The notes beneath the pieces are model-generated. The model saw only the letters and a list, made by a program, of their open reading frames with translations. It was not told the DNA's origin and searched no databases. A stretch of DNA of 64,000 nucleotides. Origin: Campylorhamphus procurvoides (Eukaryota > Chordata > Aves > Passeriformes > Dendrocolaptidae). The translations under genes and the position numbers were made by a program. Of this stretch, positions 1 to 10,040 are shown piece by piece. Numbering within the stretch: the stretch's first letter is position 1; each line of letters begins with the position of its first letter. The stretch lies in contig WBMV01002769.1 in NCBI GenBank assembly GCA_013396655.1, positions 1,010,656 to 1,074,655 of the forward strand, in the 5' to 3' direction.

Positions 1-1439
1 ATTTGCAAGTTTGAGACGGTGCATTAGCTTTGACACCAAAATGGAAATACCACCTTGTCTAAGGAATACAGTTTATGTTAAAGAGCAAGTCTCTCTGTTT
101 TTTACCACTTGCCAAAACCAACATCAATCCAATTTGCAAGGACTCAAATTCCAAAAGCTCAAAAGATTCTGCAATCATTTACTGAACATTTGGTGCCAAG
201 ATGCAGGCAATACTGCTGCCTCAGCTGCATCCTACCAGCAGAAAGGAAGAGGGATAATGCAAACAAGGTGCATTGGAGTTGACTCTTTTTTTAACTTACT
301 AAATGTCCAGGTTATGCAAGTTTTAATTCTGACAGCTGACTTTTTTAGTTCTTTAGAAAAAAAAATGTACATCTTAAACATGACAAGTTTCAACCTTAAG
401 GCAACATTCAAGTTCCAGGTAACAAAAACAAAGTTCTTAAAAAAAAAACCCCAAAAACATATGCAGTTTTTCCCATAAGGGAGCACAATAGACAAAGCAT
501 TCATGCCACTTATTTTCAGTATCTAAGTGCTAATTCAAAGGTTTAATGCTGTCCTAACTTGCAAATTCAGTGGCTTTAGTGAACACATGCTTATTTCTGG
601 GCACACACAAGCTTCAAATGGAAACATTACACCACAGCTAGAAAGCCTCTCAGCAATTCCCTACTACTCTTTCCATTTCTACTCAAACGTGAGAACAGCA
701 GGAACAAGGTAAACAGCGCATTTCAGATTTTATTTAGGTGGGCTTTTTGTAGTCTGAAGAGCACATTTCAGAGAGAGAATTCTGTAGATACTAGGTGACT
801 GTTTTGGAGTTTGCTTAGATAAATCACATAGATTTGGATTTTTTCATAAGCCCAACATACTGAAGGAGAAACCATGGACCAACCACCTATTGGCAAATCA
901 GCAGTCCACAAGTCCAGAATAAAAAAGAACTGTAAATTTAGACAAGCACAGGAATAACCAGAAACCCACCCTCTGGAAAGCGAAAGATCCGAAACCCCCA
1001 GGCTTCTGTTTCTACCAAGTTTGACTCAAGAACAAAAGACGGATCAGGTTCAGACCAAATTAGGTAAGTAAGTGAAAGAGAGAAGCAAAAGCTTTTGAGG
1101 ACTTGCTGGGAAATTTTAAATAAACAGCTGTCACCACTATTGCAGGACACGTGAAGTTTCATATGTTGTTGGCCGCTGCATTCAATGAATGGAAAAATAA
1201 GCAGCTTAAGTAACTTTTAACCTGTCATGTCTTTAAAGCATGCAGATTATATTTGAAACTATAGTAACTACTGAAAATGTAACAGATCAGAATACACACC
1301 CGGTATCTCCCAGTCCATGAAGAAAAATGACCTGAGGGAAACAAAAGCAAAAAAAAACCCAAACGCAGCGGTGTAAGATCAGTAACCACCCGAACGCGCC
1401 TCACCCACGAGCCACAGACACCCACACAAGGTCAGACAC
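1..1439. other. Left flank, no gene recognised
   Basis: This is AT-rich sequence with short homopolymer runs and no repeat family or coding exon I recognise. If the 1440-1735 island is the LYPLA1 promoter, this would be the start of LYPLA1 intron 1 on the - strand. That is inference from gene order. Confidence 0.4.
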
Positions 1440-1585
1440 AGTCCGGAGCGCGGCACCACTTTCTCAGAAGAAAGAACTCCGCTCCGCTCTACTCCCTTGC
1501 CTTCCCCTCCCCGGCCCCGGGCCGCCATCAGCGCCGCTCCCTCCCCGCGGGCACCGCCGCCCTTCCAGCTGCCGAGCCCGGCCCC

Positions 1586-1654
1586 GGCAAAGCTTCTCGG
1601 CAAAGCTTCTCGGGCAGAGCCCCCCCGGCAGAGCCCCCCGGGCAGAGCGCCGCC
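1586..1654. repeat. GC-rich short tandem repeats beside the gap
   Basis: Two exact copies of the 13-bp unit GGCAAAGCTTCTC (1586-1598 and 1599-1611) are followed by about three copies of a 14-15-bp unit beginning GGCAGAGC with a C-run, up to the N gap. Confidence 0.85.
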
Positions 1655-1668
1655 NNNNNNNNNNNNNN
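1655..1668. other. Assembly gap (14 N) in the CpG island
   Basis: Fourteen N bases interrupt the upstream CpG island, directly after a GC-rich tandem repeat. The true missing length may be larger than 14. A short GC-rich first exon could be lost here. Confidence 0.95.
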
Positions 1669-1739
1669 CGCGAGCAGCGCTGTCAGGCGGGACTCGTTTG
1701 TCCTCGTCGGATCAGACGCCTTCCCCGCTAAATTAAATC

Positions 1740-3363
1740 TCTTGGCTGACAGCCAAAGTTTTTCCTCATCTTTGAAATCTATTAGGCTATTCAGGCACTC
1801 CGATGGAAATTAGTGCATCGTTCCAGTCCATTGCAGATCCTTAGAGCAACTCTGAATGTGTATGGCAAACACATTTCTAACAAAACGAAATACTTTGTGC
1901 TTTCTCTTCCATTCCATACATCTTTGTCAGATATTTACTGCCAGAAAGTCAACCTATTCATTGTCGTTGCCGGGTGGTATCTGGCTGACATGGGTGCTTT
2001 TTTGGCAGCTCCAACAACAGCTGAATGCACACTGGAGTTCTTTCACATCCTTCCCACTGGTGTGTTCCATACGAGACAGGGGTGATTTTTCACAAAGCTT
2101 TTGCCGAACAACGTTACCAGCACGGCTGCAGAAAACGTATTGGAGAAGCCTTTGTGCCAACTGTGCAACACTGAACGTGAGTTCTCTTTTGCCGTGATTG
2201 TTAGGCTGTTTTCATACATATAAAAGGGTGCCAGGCATCCTTGTTATTGCTGAAATTGGACTATTTTCACAGGTAACTTTTTGTGTTTTGATTTGTCTCT
2301 ACTTTAGTGTGTGCTCTTGCCTTGTACCACAGCGAATTCCAAGTATGTTAAGAAAATACAGTTTATGCATAAAAAATTCTTTAGGAGCTTCACATTTTGT
2401 CAGGTGCTTATCAAGTATGCCAAACCTGACTCCTGCTGTAGATCATCCTTTTGGGACATAAAATTTTGCTTTCCCTCTCTACTCTGTTATTTACCATGTA
2501 AATGTCACTTCCATAAGGTGAGATGCTGCTGAACCTCCAGCCTAAGAAGTCAATAGTCTGCTCACAAATAGAGCATGCTTTTATTATTTTAGTCAGTATA
2601 GCTGGAATGATGTTACTTGGATCCCCAGCTGCTGCTAGCTTGGCTCCGGGTCGCTGGAGAAATGTAAGCTGTTCATGGATTGGGCACAAGCAAATCAGTC
2701 ACACGACAGTGGGATTGCCTGTGTGAGCATGGGGCAGTTGGCTGGTTACAGACAAGTGTTTGAGAAACTGTCCATCTGGAGTCCTGAAGGAATTGCTAAA
2801 AACATCTGAATTGTGAACCTTTCAAAGATTGGTAAGTTGGCTGTCTCTTTAAAATGAGGTATCTGTCATAGGATTTACACTTTCCTAAGTGTAAAGCAGC
2901 AAGTTTTTTAAAGCAGCGAGAGCTTTATGAAGCAAAACATTCACTAAATTATCTATTTTTCCCTATCCTGAAGGCTAAAATTACTTCAGGTAAGATGGTT
3001 GTCCATACCAGCATCTTGTTTATTGTCACATCGTAATTTTTTCTAGTTTTCTCCCATCTGAAGCAGACATTTAACATGGAAGAAGGTATTGGTCAAACAG
3101 AAGTTTCAGGATGGAAAGCAGGATATTACACCGAGAAGTATTGGCTGACTTTCACAGCAGGAAGTGGCCTTTCTGCTCCGTAACTCCTCAGCAGCACCTT
3201 CTGCAATTCAGTTCTTCAGTAAGCTTGCACCCTTCACACCCTTTCCACCAGGCCAATATATCAACGAAAGCTGCTGTGTGGTTTTCCAGTAGGTACACTT
3301 TTAAATTTAAAAGATTGAAATAATACATATGATCAAATACTGCAACAGTACTAGCAAAGTCTC
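1740..3363. other. Intergenic spacer between the two CpG islands
   Basis: AT-rich sequence between the upstream CpG island and the solo LTR. I see no recognisable exon or mobile element in it. The open frames here are short and resemble no family I know. Confidence 0.5.
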
Positions 3364-3933
3364 TGTCAGCTGATCTTGGCTGGGATAGAGTTAATTGTCT
3401 TCACAGCAGCTGGTATGGGGCTGTGTTCTGCATTTGGGCTGAACACAGGCTTGATAATATTAAGATGTTTTTGTTCTTGCAGAGCAGGGCTCACACAGAG
3501 CCAAGGCCTTCCTGCTTTTCATATTCCCACAGTGGTGAGGAAGTTGGGAGTGCGTGGCAGGTTAGAAGGACAGGTGACCCAAGGGATATTCCAGACCATA
3601 TGACATCAGCTTAATATATAAAGTGAGGGGAGGAAGGAGAAAGAGAGGGACATTTGGAGGGATGGTGTTTGTCTTCCCAAGTCACTGTTATTTGTGATGG
3701 GGCCATGCTCTCTCCTGGAGATGGGTGCACACCTGCCCGCCCGTGGGAAACTGAATTAATTCCTTGTTTTGCTTTGCTTATGTCCGTGGCTTTTACTTTC
3801 CCTGTTAAATTGCTTTTATCTCAGCCCACCAGTTTTCCAGCTTTTACCCTTCCGATTCCCTCCCCAGTCCCGCTGGTGGACCGAGAGAGCGGCTGTGCCG
3901 GGCTTGGTTGATGACTGGGGTTAAACCACGCCA
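3364..3933 (+). mobile_element. Solo LTR of an avian endogenous retrovirus, same orientation as MRPL15
   Basis: The left end TGTCAGCTGATCTTGGCTGG, followed by GATAGAGTTAATTGTCTTC, and the right end GGGGTTAAACCACG are recognisable as the two ends of a widespread avian ERV LTR, with intermediate blocks in the right order. These include CCAAGGGATATTCCAGACC, CATATGACATCAGC, a TATA-like ATATATAAAG at about 3614-3622, and TTTTATCTCAGCCCACCAG. The element is about 570 bp. No gag, pol or env lies next to it, so it is a recombined solo LTR. The flanks AGTCTC (3358-3363) and ATTCTC (3933-3938) match at five of six bases and may be a decayed target-site duplication. The usual ATTAAA signal appears changed to GTTAAA. 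The family name is not assigned. Confidence 0.85.
3596..3622 (+). promoter_or_regulatory. U3 promoter motifs of the solo LTR
   Basis: CCATATGACATCA, which contains the CRE/AP-1-like TGACATCA, is followed within ten bases by a TATA-like run ATATATAAAG. Their order and spacing match a retroviral U3 core promoter. They point toward MRPL15, whose start codon is about 685 bp downstream. Activity is not known. Confidence 0.5.
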
Positions 3934-4038
3934 TTCTCTAGTCGTAATGGATATTTCCAGTAAGAGTCGTCCTTGAATCCGTGCTGGGACAGGGCATACA
4001 CCCCTTCGGGCGGAGTTCGGCGCACCCTCAGCCGCTCC

Positions 4039-4071
4039 ATGCAGCGTGACAGCTTGGCGGCCCGGCTCTGA
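4039..4071 (+). CDS. Possible short upstream ORF before MRPL15
   Basis: An ATG at 4039 opens a 10-codon frame ([10 protein letters not shown]) that ends at TGA 4069-4071, about 235 bases before the MRPL15 start codon. It matters only if transcription begins upstream of 4039, which is unknown. Chance occurrence is quite possible. Confidence 0.25.
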   Translation: MQRDSLAARL

Positions 4072-4093
4072 GCGCCGGGGCTGGCGTGTGTGC

Positions 4094-4143
4094 GGGCAGC
4101 GGGGCTCCCACCGCCGGGCAGCGGGGCTCCCATCGCCGGGCAG
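4094..4143 (+). repeat. 22-bp tandem duplication in the MRPL15 promoter/5'UTR
   Basis: Two copies of a 22-bp GC-rich unit lie at 4094-4115 and 4116-4137. They differ by one base (CACC against CATC), and a partial third copy (GGGCAG) follows. Confidence 0.85.
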
Positions 4144-4306
4144 CCACACGTGGCACGCGCGTTCCCTTGGCCCGCGCCTTGCAATTCCCAGCGCCTGCCG
4201 CAGGAACAGCCGGCGGCGCGACACTGCCGCGCGGCGCGGGAGGCGCGGTTTACGGCCGCGCCGTAAAGGTGGGGTGCGGGCGGCCGGGCCGCGCGTGGGA
4301 GCGGTC

Positions 4307-4414
4307 ATGAGCGCGAGCGGCGGGAGCGGCGGGAGCAGGGCCCTGGAGCTGCTGCGAGCCCTGCCCAGGGTCAGCTTGGCCAACCTCAGGCCCAGCCCCG
4401 GCTCCAGAAAGCCG
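4307..4414 (+). CDS. MRPL15: MRPL15 coding exon 1
   Basis: This exon encodes residues 1-36, starting [20 protein letters not shown] and ending GSRKP. It lies in a CpG-rich block. The donor is CCG|GTGAGT and the exon ends in phase 0. Intron 1 (4415-5220) holds nothing I recognise beyond GC-rich sequence at its start. Confidence 0.95.
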
Positions 4415-7400
4415 GTGAGTGCCCGCGGCTGGCCGGGCCTGGTTTGCCCGCGGCGCTGTCAGAAGGACGCACGAAGCAAAGGGGAAAGGCAGAGGAGTGG
4501 GAGGCGCTGCTGAGTGTGTTGAACCTGCCCCAGCCCTTTGGATCCCTTGTGTGTGTGGCCAGCCCCGCAGAGAACTGGCTGATGAGTGGTGCTGGCGAAA
4601 CCTTAGGGCCGCTGCTGGGGGCGGATGGAAATAGTGAAAGGGCTTTAAACACCACATGGGTAATGGGATGGAGTAATATGTTTGGAAGGGGAAGGTTTGA
4701 AGGCTTACAGAGATAAGGAATGTGATGCTAGCTGGCATTCTGGTTGCTATTTCTTTCTCGAAAACAAAACTACGTTGGCTTCCCTGTCTCCATATGAAGT
4801 GGTAGAGAAATGAAGAAAGGAAACTGAAGAAACCCTCCTGGTTTGGGAGGAATATCAGTGAACAGGGAGGTGAGGTTCAAAGTCTAAAACTACAGGAATA
4901 GAGCCCTGACAGGGTACCAAGCAGCACTCTTTTGCAGGTGCTGCCAAGTGGTATAGAATTCAAGTGCAGGTTGGTGCTAGACTCAACCATCCCTGCCATC
5001 AAGGGAAGCTGACTTGTCCCCAGCCTGTTTGTGGTGCCTACCTAGAGCTGTGCTCTGCAGAAATCACATTAACTACTTTTCTGGTTTTCCCCTCAGAAAG
5101 GATCTATCTCTTAGTTTTTGCTCAAGAATCAGCATTTTGCTCAGTTGTTTATGTCTCTGAAATCTTACAGATACTTATCTCTCAAGTAGTTGACTAAATG
5201 TATAATTGATTGTTTTCAAGGAAAGAAGACGTGGTCGTGGAAGATACAGAGGCAGGAAGTGTGGCCGAGGTCACAAAGGAGAAAGACAAAGAGGAAATCT
5301 CCCCCGATTAGGCTTTGAGGGTGGTCAAACTCCATTTTACTTGGCCATACCAAAATACGGGTTCAATGAGGGACATAGGTATGTTTCTTCACATTTATTT
5401 GGAAATTAAGCATTGTCTCCTTTTCTTGATCTTTCTCCTGAAGCCAGAATCTAGTAAGTCAAAACATGCATAACTGAAAAAGCTGAGCTTTTATATCTGG
5501 TCTTTGAAAACTTTTGTGCCTGTACAGTGCTGTCACAGGTTGTATAACTAAAACGTGCCACTTCTATCACGCAGTTTAAGAATGTAAAGACTAATGTGTG
5601 TTTGTTTGTGACTTGTTCACTTGCAGTTTGGTTACATGTTCCGTTTGCCGATATAACTTCCATCAAGTAACTGTGCATGTTTGTATTTCCATTCTTTATG
5701 TATTCAGCAGAACTCACAAATCTTCTCGATATATAAAGGTTTTCCATCACTTTTAATAGTTTTGATGGGTGATTCAAATTCTGTTTCCAGGTACTGTCAT
5801 CTCCTCCTGTTTGCTTGGATAAGAGTAAACAAGAAGCACTTTCAATGGCTTGAGACAGAGTGTAGATCCACAGTCCTACAATGGAAATACTGCAGAATGC
5901 AGATATTGGGCTTCTTATAATAGAAGTCACAAGTTCATGAATAATAAAAAACCAACAGCGAAAGTCAAAGCTGCTGCAGTGAGAACAAATTCTTAGGGTC
6001 TTGCTGTTTTTAACCGTATCTGACTGCATATGGAAACAAAAAAGTGCTTTGTAGTTGTTTGCAAAATTTCAGTGTCAGGCGATTGTAGGTGTTTCTGTAG
6101 TGAACATGGTAACTGCACTCAAGAAATGCTATTGGGGCACCCTGAACAATGTTTCTGCCTGTTTATCTTCACCTCTCTCCTCTGTCCGTCTGTGATGGTG
6201 TTGCTTCACTTGAACTTTTGCTCTGTTAGGAGAAGTCTGACTGCACAAGTTCTGTGGCTTCTCTTTCTTACATAGCCTGTCAATAACAGATCAGCTTTTC
6301 TGATACCACTCACAGATTTCCAATAACAGTGGTCAAACCAATTGTAGGAAAGTTTTGAGCACCAGCATAAGTGGGGTGCAGCAGGCATAGACATCAGCTT
6401 TGGGAAAACTGTTCTAGGGACTGATTTGTCCAGTAAAGCTGGAACTTCAGAAAATGCTAAAGTAGGTTCTGCTAAAGCTGATGGCTGTTGACAGAAGATT
6501 CCAGCTCCCTTTGGGGATGTGAGTTAATGCATACTTTCTCAATATTTCTCTTCCTTGGTGAGATTTTGAGGAAGATTACATTCAGTGCTTCTGGAATGTT
6601 TGGTACAGTGGTAATGGACTGAAAACTCTTTCTGAATATAAGCCATGCAGTAGCACATGCAGCATTTGGCTGATAGTCTTTGACTAAATTTGTGTGGGAA
6701 AAGAGAAGATGTTTGTTTTGCTGACTGTATCAGTGAAGCTCCCAAGCTGAATTGACGTTTAAGGTCATAGTTATTTACAATCTTGTTGGCTTATGAAGAA
6801 ATGTTGGCACTTCAATTTCTTAGTATTTTTTTTACTTCCTTCACTCAGCAGGTAGAGAGATATTATTGACTAAACTGAACTCAGCAACAGCAAAACAATT
6901 AGTATCATATTGGAGGTGGGAGTGTGTGAGCAAACCTGAAGGCATAGTGGAGTCTTAGATTGTAACTAGAGCTTGTATTTGCATTAAATTAAAAATTTTA
7001 CCTATGGCTGGAAGTATTTTACACATTTACTTGGTAGTTTTAGGAGCAGATAGAAAATGGAATGTTGGCCAGTTTCTATTAAAGCTTCATATCTGCAAAT
7101 TTCTCATTGTTTTGTTTGGGTTGTTTTGTTTTTTATTTCCTCTCCCCAGCTGCAGACGTCAGTATCAACCACTCAGTCTTCAGAGGCTGCAGTACCTGAT
7201 TGATTTGGGTAGAGTTGACCCCACACAACCAATTGACTTAACACAGCTCACTAATGCAAGAGGTGTAAAAGTGCAACCTCTCAAGAGGGATTACGGTGTC
7301 CAGCTGGTGGAGGAGGTATGGATACAACACACCTATTACTTCAGACTTTCATGTTTTCCACCCTAGGCTGTCAGATTGTCATTCCCATGTTTTGGAAGCA

Positions 7401-9506
7401 TCTTTGCTTTTCCGAATTAGTTTGCTGTGGAATTCTTTTGGATAATAAATCCACTAGAGGGCACTGTGTGCCAGCAAAAAAAAAAAAAACCAAACACCAA
7501 AACCAGGAAGTTTCAATATCTGAGAGGCTGCAGAAACAAGAGTTAAGGAGCACAACCTTATCAAAAGGTTAAATAAATATTTTACAACAGAAGACTAAAA
7601 TGTACTGGAAGAAATGTATGAATATTTTGGAAAGACAAAATTGTTCATTCAGATCAAGTAAGCAGATTTGGTTGCCCATCTTGGGACAGGGAGCATACAA
7701 ACGATATTTTGCAGGATTTAATATTTCTTACAACTTATCAGGGAAGAGTAAATGTATGTCTTAAATACTCATTTTGATGTTTCTCTGATATGTGTTGAAA
7801 TTTACAGGGTGCTGATATTTTTTCAGCAAAAGTGAACATTGAAGTGCAGAGGGCATCTGAATTAGCAATTGCAGCCATAGAAAAAAATGGAGGAGTTGTA
7901 ACAACATCATTCTATGACCCAAGGAGTTTGGGTAAGAATTTCTTTCAATTGTTGCCTTTTTTGGGTTTTTATTTGAATGTGCAGAGATTAAATGATCCAA
8001 ATCAAAGTTTTGAACACAGTTCTTAATAGAAAGTCCTCAACTTCTTCCATTCTAGAAGTTTCAAAACCGCAGTTACACAAATATTTATAGGATCATAGAA
8101 TGTTTTGTATTGGGAAGATCATCTGAAAGATCATCTAGTTCCAGCCCCATGATGAGTGGTGATGCATCCTCAATTTTGTTTTTTTTAAGCATTCACCTGT
8201 TTAGTCCTACCAGTCTTAGTAGTTCATTTACCAAGCAACCATCAAAAGAAATCTGAGTAGCTTTTTAAATAGAGGAACTAATAATATTGTTTCTCGGAAT
8301 TTTTGTCTGCTGTTTCACATGTTTAATAACACTAAGAAAATTCAGGAAAAAAATAGATTTAAAAACCACTGTGGATGTTTATAATTTTTAATTTAAAATG
8401 CTTTTCCAGTTAAAGTGAGGAAGTAAATTACAGAAGCTCAGAATGATTCCAGTTAAAATGGCTATTGTTTCCAGAAAACTTTCACTGAAGAATGAGGCTT
8501 TGCTTTGCTTGAGGCTACATCCTGCCTAACATTCATTCATGCAGGTTTTATTGACAGTAATGGAGCTTTCATGTGTGAATGAGGCTGGGAAGAAGAGGAA
8601 TAGACATTTTTAGTGTGCAAAATATGTTACCCTGGAGTGATACAAGTTCTTTTTGTTTTCCATCCAGAAAATATTCAAAATAATAAAGTCAAAAGGTTCT
8701 AGAATTTAATTTGCCAAAATCAGTAAAACTTGAGGAGGAAAGAATAATCCAAAAAAAAAGGACTAAATAGGTGCACGTGCCATTGATACTTTATTTAAAA
8801 TACTTAGAGAAGCACTAAATTTGACATTTGTTGGTACACTGTGTAAAGAGCCATGCAAAAGCCTTGCTTCAAACCTGGAAATAGTCCTTTCAATAAATGG
8901 CAGCATCTAGCTTAATTATGCTTATCAATTACTCATCCAGATTGACACTATAAATATCAATTAAAACAGAGCTGTTTGTTTGGTTAAGTGAAACTTGCAA
9001 GCCGCTGTCTCATTCTGACAAGAGTACTCTTGAGATTTGGCTTTTTGCTTGGTGCTTATTTTAACAAGGGTTTAATGATTTATTTACTACAAAATAAGGT
9101 GTCATTCAATATTTTTAAATACATACTATAAAGTAGAATAACTAATCTTCTCTCATGCTTGCCCACAGAAATTTTGTGTAAGCCAGTAGCGTTTTTTCTG
9201 CGTGGCAAGCCTATCCCAAAGCGAATGCTTCCACCTGAAGACCTAGTCCGTTACTACACAGATGCCGGGAATCGCGGTTACCTGGCCGATCCATCTAAGG
9301 TTGCAGAAGCCAGGCTTGAACTTGCCAAGAAATACGGCTATGTCTTACCGGACATAACTAAGGATGAACTCTTTAAGATGTTAAGTGCACGCAAGGATCC
9401 TAGACAGATATTTTTTGGTCTTGCTCCAGGATGGATTGTAAACCTGGCAGACAAGAAAATTCTAAAACCAACTGATGAGAGTCTGTTGAAATACTATAGC
9501 ACATGA
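4307..9506 (+). CDS. MRPL15: Mitochondrial ribosomal protein L15 (uL15m), five coding exons
   Basis: This gene encodes a structural protein of the large (39S) subunit of the mitochondrial ribosome. It is made in the cytosol and imported into the matrix. The coding sequence joins 4307-4414, 5221-5378, 7150-7315, 7808-7931 and 9169-9506, giving 297 residues; human MRPL15 has 296. Every junction is GT-AG and the frame is kept throughout. The N-terminus is Arg/Leu-rich with no acidic residue except E14, which fits a mitochondrial presequence. The uL15 core is clear: basic [15 protein letters not shown] (GRGHKG at residues 51-56), [12 protein letters not shown] (65-76), PKYGFNEGH (80-88), and [12 protein letters not shown] (162-173), which matches the helix-turn of bacterial L15. 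Residues from about 186 on form the mitochondria-specific C-terminal extension. The start at 4307 has G at -3 and gives the same length and N-terminal pattern as the mammalian protein. No frameshift or premature stop is seen, so the gene looks functional. Confidence 0.97.
5221..5378 (+). CDS. MRPL15: MRPL15 coding exon 2
   Basis: This exon encodes residues 37-88 and two bases of Ser89. The acceptor is TTTTCAAG|GAAAGA and the donor is CATAG|GTATGT. It carries the basic RNA-binding segment with GRGHKG, then [12 protein letters not shown] and PKYGFNEGH, the most conserved part of the uL15 family. Confidence 0.97.
5379..7149 (+). other. MRPL15: MRPL15 intron 2
   Basis: This is the largest intron, 1771 bp, with donor GTATGT and acceptor CTCCCCAG. 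No mobile element was recognised. A 192-codon open frame lies on the opposite strand at 5451-6029, with no recognisable domain. Confidence 0.9.
7150..7315 (+). CDS. MRPL15: MRPL15 coding exon 3
   Basis: This exon completes Ser89 and encodes residues 90-144, including [19 protein letters not shown] and [13 protein letters not shown]. The acceptor follows a pyrimidine tract (CTCCCCAG|CTGCAG) and the donor is GAGGAG|GTATGG. Residue 90 is Cys, where I recall Phe in the human protein. Confidence 0.96.
7476..7489. repeat. A14 homopolymer in MRPL15 intron 3
   Basis: A run of fourteen A bases, followed by an A/C-rich stretch, within the 492-bp intron 3 (7316-7807). No attached retroposed body was recognised. 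Confidence 0.8.
7808..7931 (+). CDS. MRPL15: MRPL15 coding exon 4
   Basis: This exon encodes residues 145-185 and the first base of Glu186. It starts [14 protein letters not shown] and ends TSFYDPRSL. The acceptor is TTTACAG|GGTGCT and the donor is [24 protein letters not shown] corresponds to the AAIEAAGG region of bacterial L15. Confidence 0.96.
7932..9168 (+). other. MRPL15: MRPL15 intron 4
   Basis: This intron is 1237 bp, with donor GTAAGA and acceptor GCCCACAG. It carries a short CR1 3'-end remnant (8090-8165). The rest is AT-rich with nothing recognised. Confidence 0.9.
8090..8165 (-). mobile_element. CR1 LINE 3'-end fragment (in MRPL15 intron 4)
   Basis: GGATCATAGAATG, followed by GATCATCTAGTTCCAGCCCC, is the reverse complement of a CR1 3' end. 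The element therefore lies on the - strand with its tail at the left. Only about 75 bp remain and the copy is diverged. Confidence 0.8.
9169..9506 (+). CDS. MRPL15: MRPL15 coding exon 5 with stop codon
   Basis: This exon completes Glu186, encodes residues 187-297 and ends at TGA 9504-9506. The acceptor is GCCCACAG|AAATTT. It encodes the mitochondrial-type C-terminal extension: [41 protein letters not shown] and [14 protein letters not shown], ending LLKYYST. This part is absent from bacterial L15 and characteristic of MRPL15. Confidence 0.97.
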
Positions 9507-10040
9507 ATTCAGGATTGGATACAACTGCAGGTGTACAGGAAACATCTGGGTATGAAATAATGGCTAGAAGTGGTGTGTTGTTTGTTTGTTTTTTTAAGAC
9601 TTCTGTTATATTAGACAAACATACATTTTTGTTCATGTAGTCTTCTGGTGTAGCTCTAAAGTTTTTTATTGTCATAATACAGTGTATCAAAATTTGTAAA
9701 ATTGAAAACTATGTAGAGTCTGACATAAAATGTGTGTTTGGGCACTTTCTCTTGTGGTGGTTTGCCAGTTACCTTTTCAGACAAAAGGTTTTGATATTGC
9801 TTTTGTTTCAGAGGATAATTCCAAAAAGTAATTTGACCCAATAATTAGTTTATATTTCCCCCTCTCAATTTAAAATCAGAAACATGGCTGTATGAAACTA
9901 ATACCAGTTTTACAGTCATACTGCATGAAATTATATATTTTAGAAAATGTATCTTGAATACCTGTAAGAGACAGACCACCCATTTTTGGTTGGGGAGAAA
10001 TAAAAACAACCAGAAATAATAAAGTACAGAAGATTTCATC
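9507..10040 (+). other. MRPL15: MRPL15 3' untranslated region
   Basis: This is AT-rich sequence from the stop codon to the estimated cleavage site. Two AATAAA hexamers lie at 9999-10004 and 10018-10023, followed by a T/G-rich stretch from about 10060. The cleavage point is inferred from the usual 15-25 base spacing and is not seen directly. Confidence 0.75.
9999..10023 (+). terminator. MRPL15 polyadenylation signals
   Basis: There are two canonical AATAAA hexamers 19 bases apart, at 9999-10004 and 10018-10023, about 500 bp after the MRPL15 stop. No canonical AATAAA was noticed between the stop and these, so they are the best candidates for the mRNA 3' end. Confidence 0.75.

Larger units (their letters stand above)
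1440..1735 (-). promoter_or_regulatory. CpG island, probable promoter of the upstream divergent gene
   Basis: This GC- and CpG-rich block contrasts with AT-rich sequence on both sides and contains an assembly gap. In vertebrates LYPLA1 lies next to MRPL15 in head-to-head orientation, so this is probably the LYPLA1 promoter on the - strand. I find no LYPLA1 coding sequence in the visible bases. A - strand frame with an ATG near 1530 (MAARGRGGEGKG...) matches nothing I recognise. A donor-like G|GTGAGG is present on the - strand at about 1404. The gene assignment rests on gene order only. Confidence 0.55.
3985..4460 (+). promoter_or_regulatory. MRPL15: CpG-rich promoter, 5'UTR and first exon of MRPL15
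   Basis: GC content and CpG frequency rise sharply here compared with flanking AT-rich sequence, and the block spans the MRPL15 start codon. No TATA box is seen close to the start codon. This fits a CpG-island housekeeping promoter with a start site somewhere in about 3990-4290. The exact start cannot be read from sequence. Confidence 0.8.

Noticed and set aside
1379..1603. - strand frame in the upstream CpG island as LYPLA1 exon 1
   Set aside because: Its translation (MAARGRGGEGKG... from the internal ATG) does not resemble the LYPLA1 N-terminus, so it is not called as coding.
3844..4383. 179-codon - strand frame across the LTR end and CpG island
   Set aside because: Pro/Arg/Ala-rich composition is typical of the antisense of a CpG island. 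It has no recognisable domain, and it crosses the LTR boundary.
4046..4513. 155-codon + strand frame overlapping MRPL15 exon 1
   Set aside because: It is a GC-rich shadow frame. The upstream part is 5'UTR, and only the segment in the MRPL15 frame has homology; the end runs into intron 1.
4250..4738. 162-codon - strand frame opposite MRPL15 exon 1
   Set aside because: It is antisense to exon 1 and its promoter, low in complexity, with no family recognised. An artefact of GC-rich sequence is the simplest reading.
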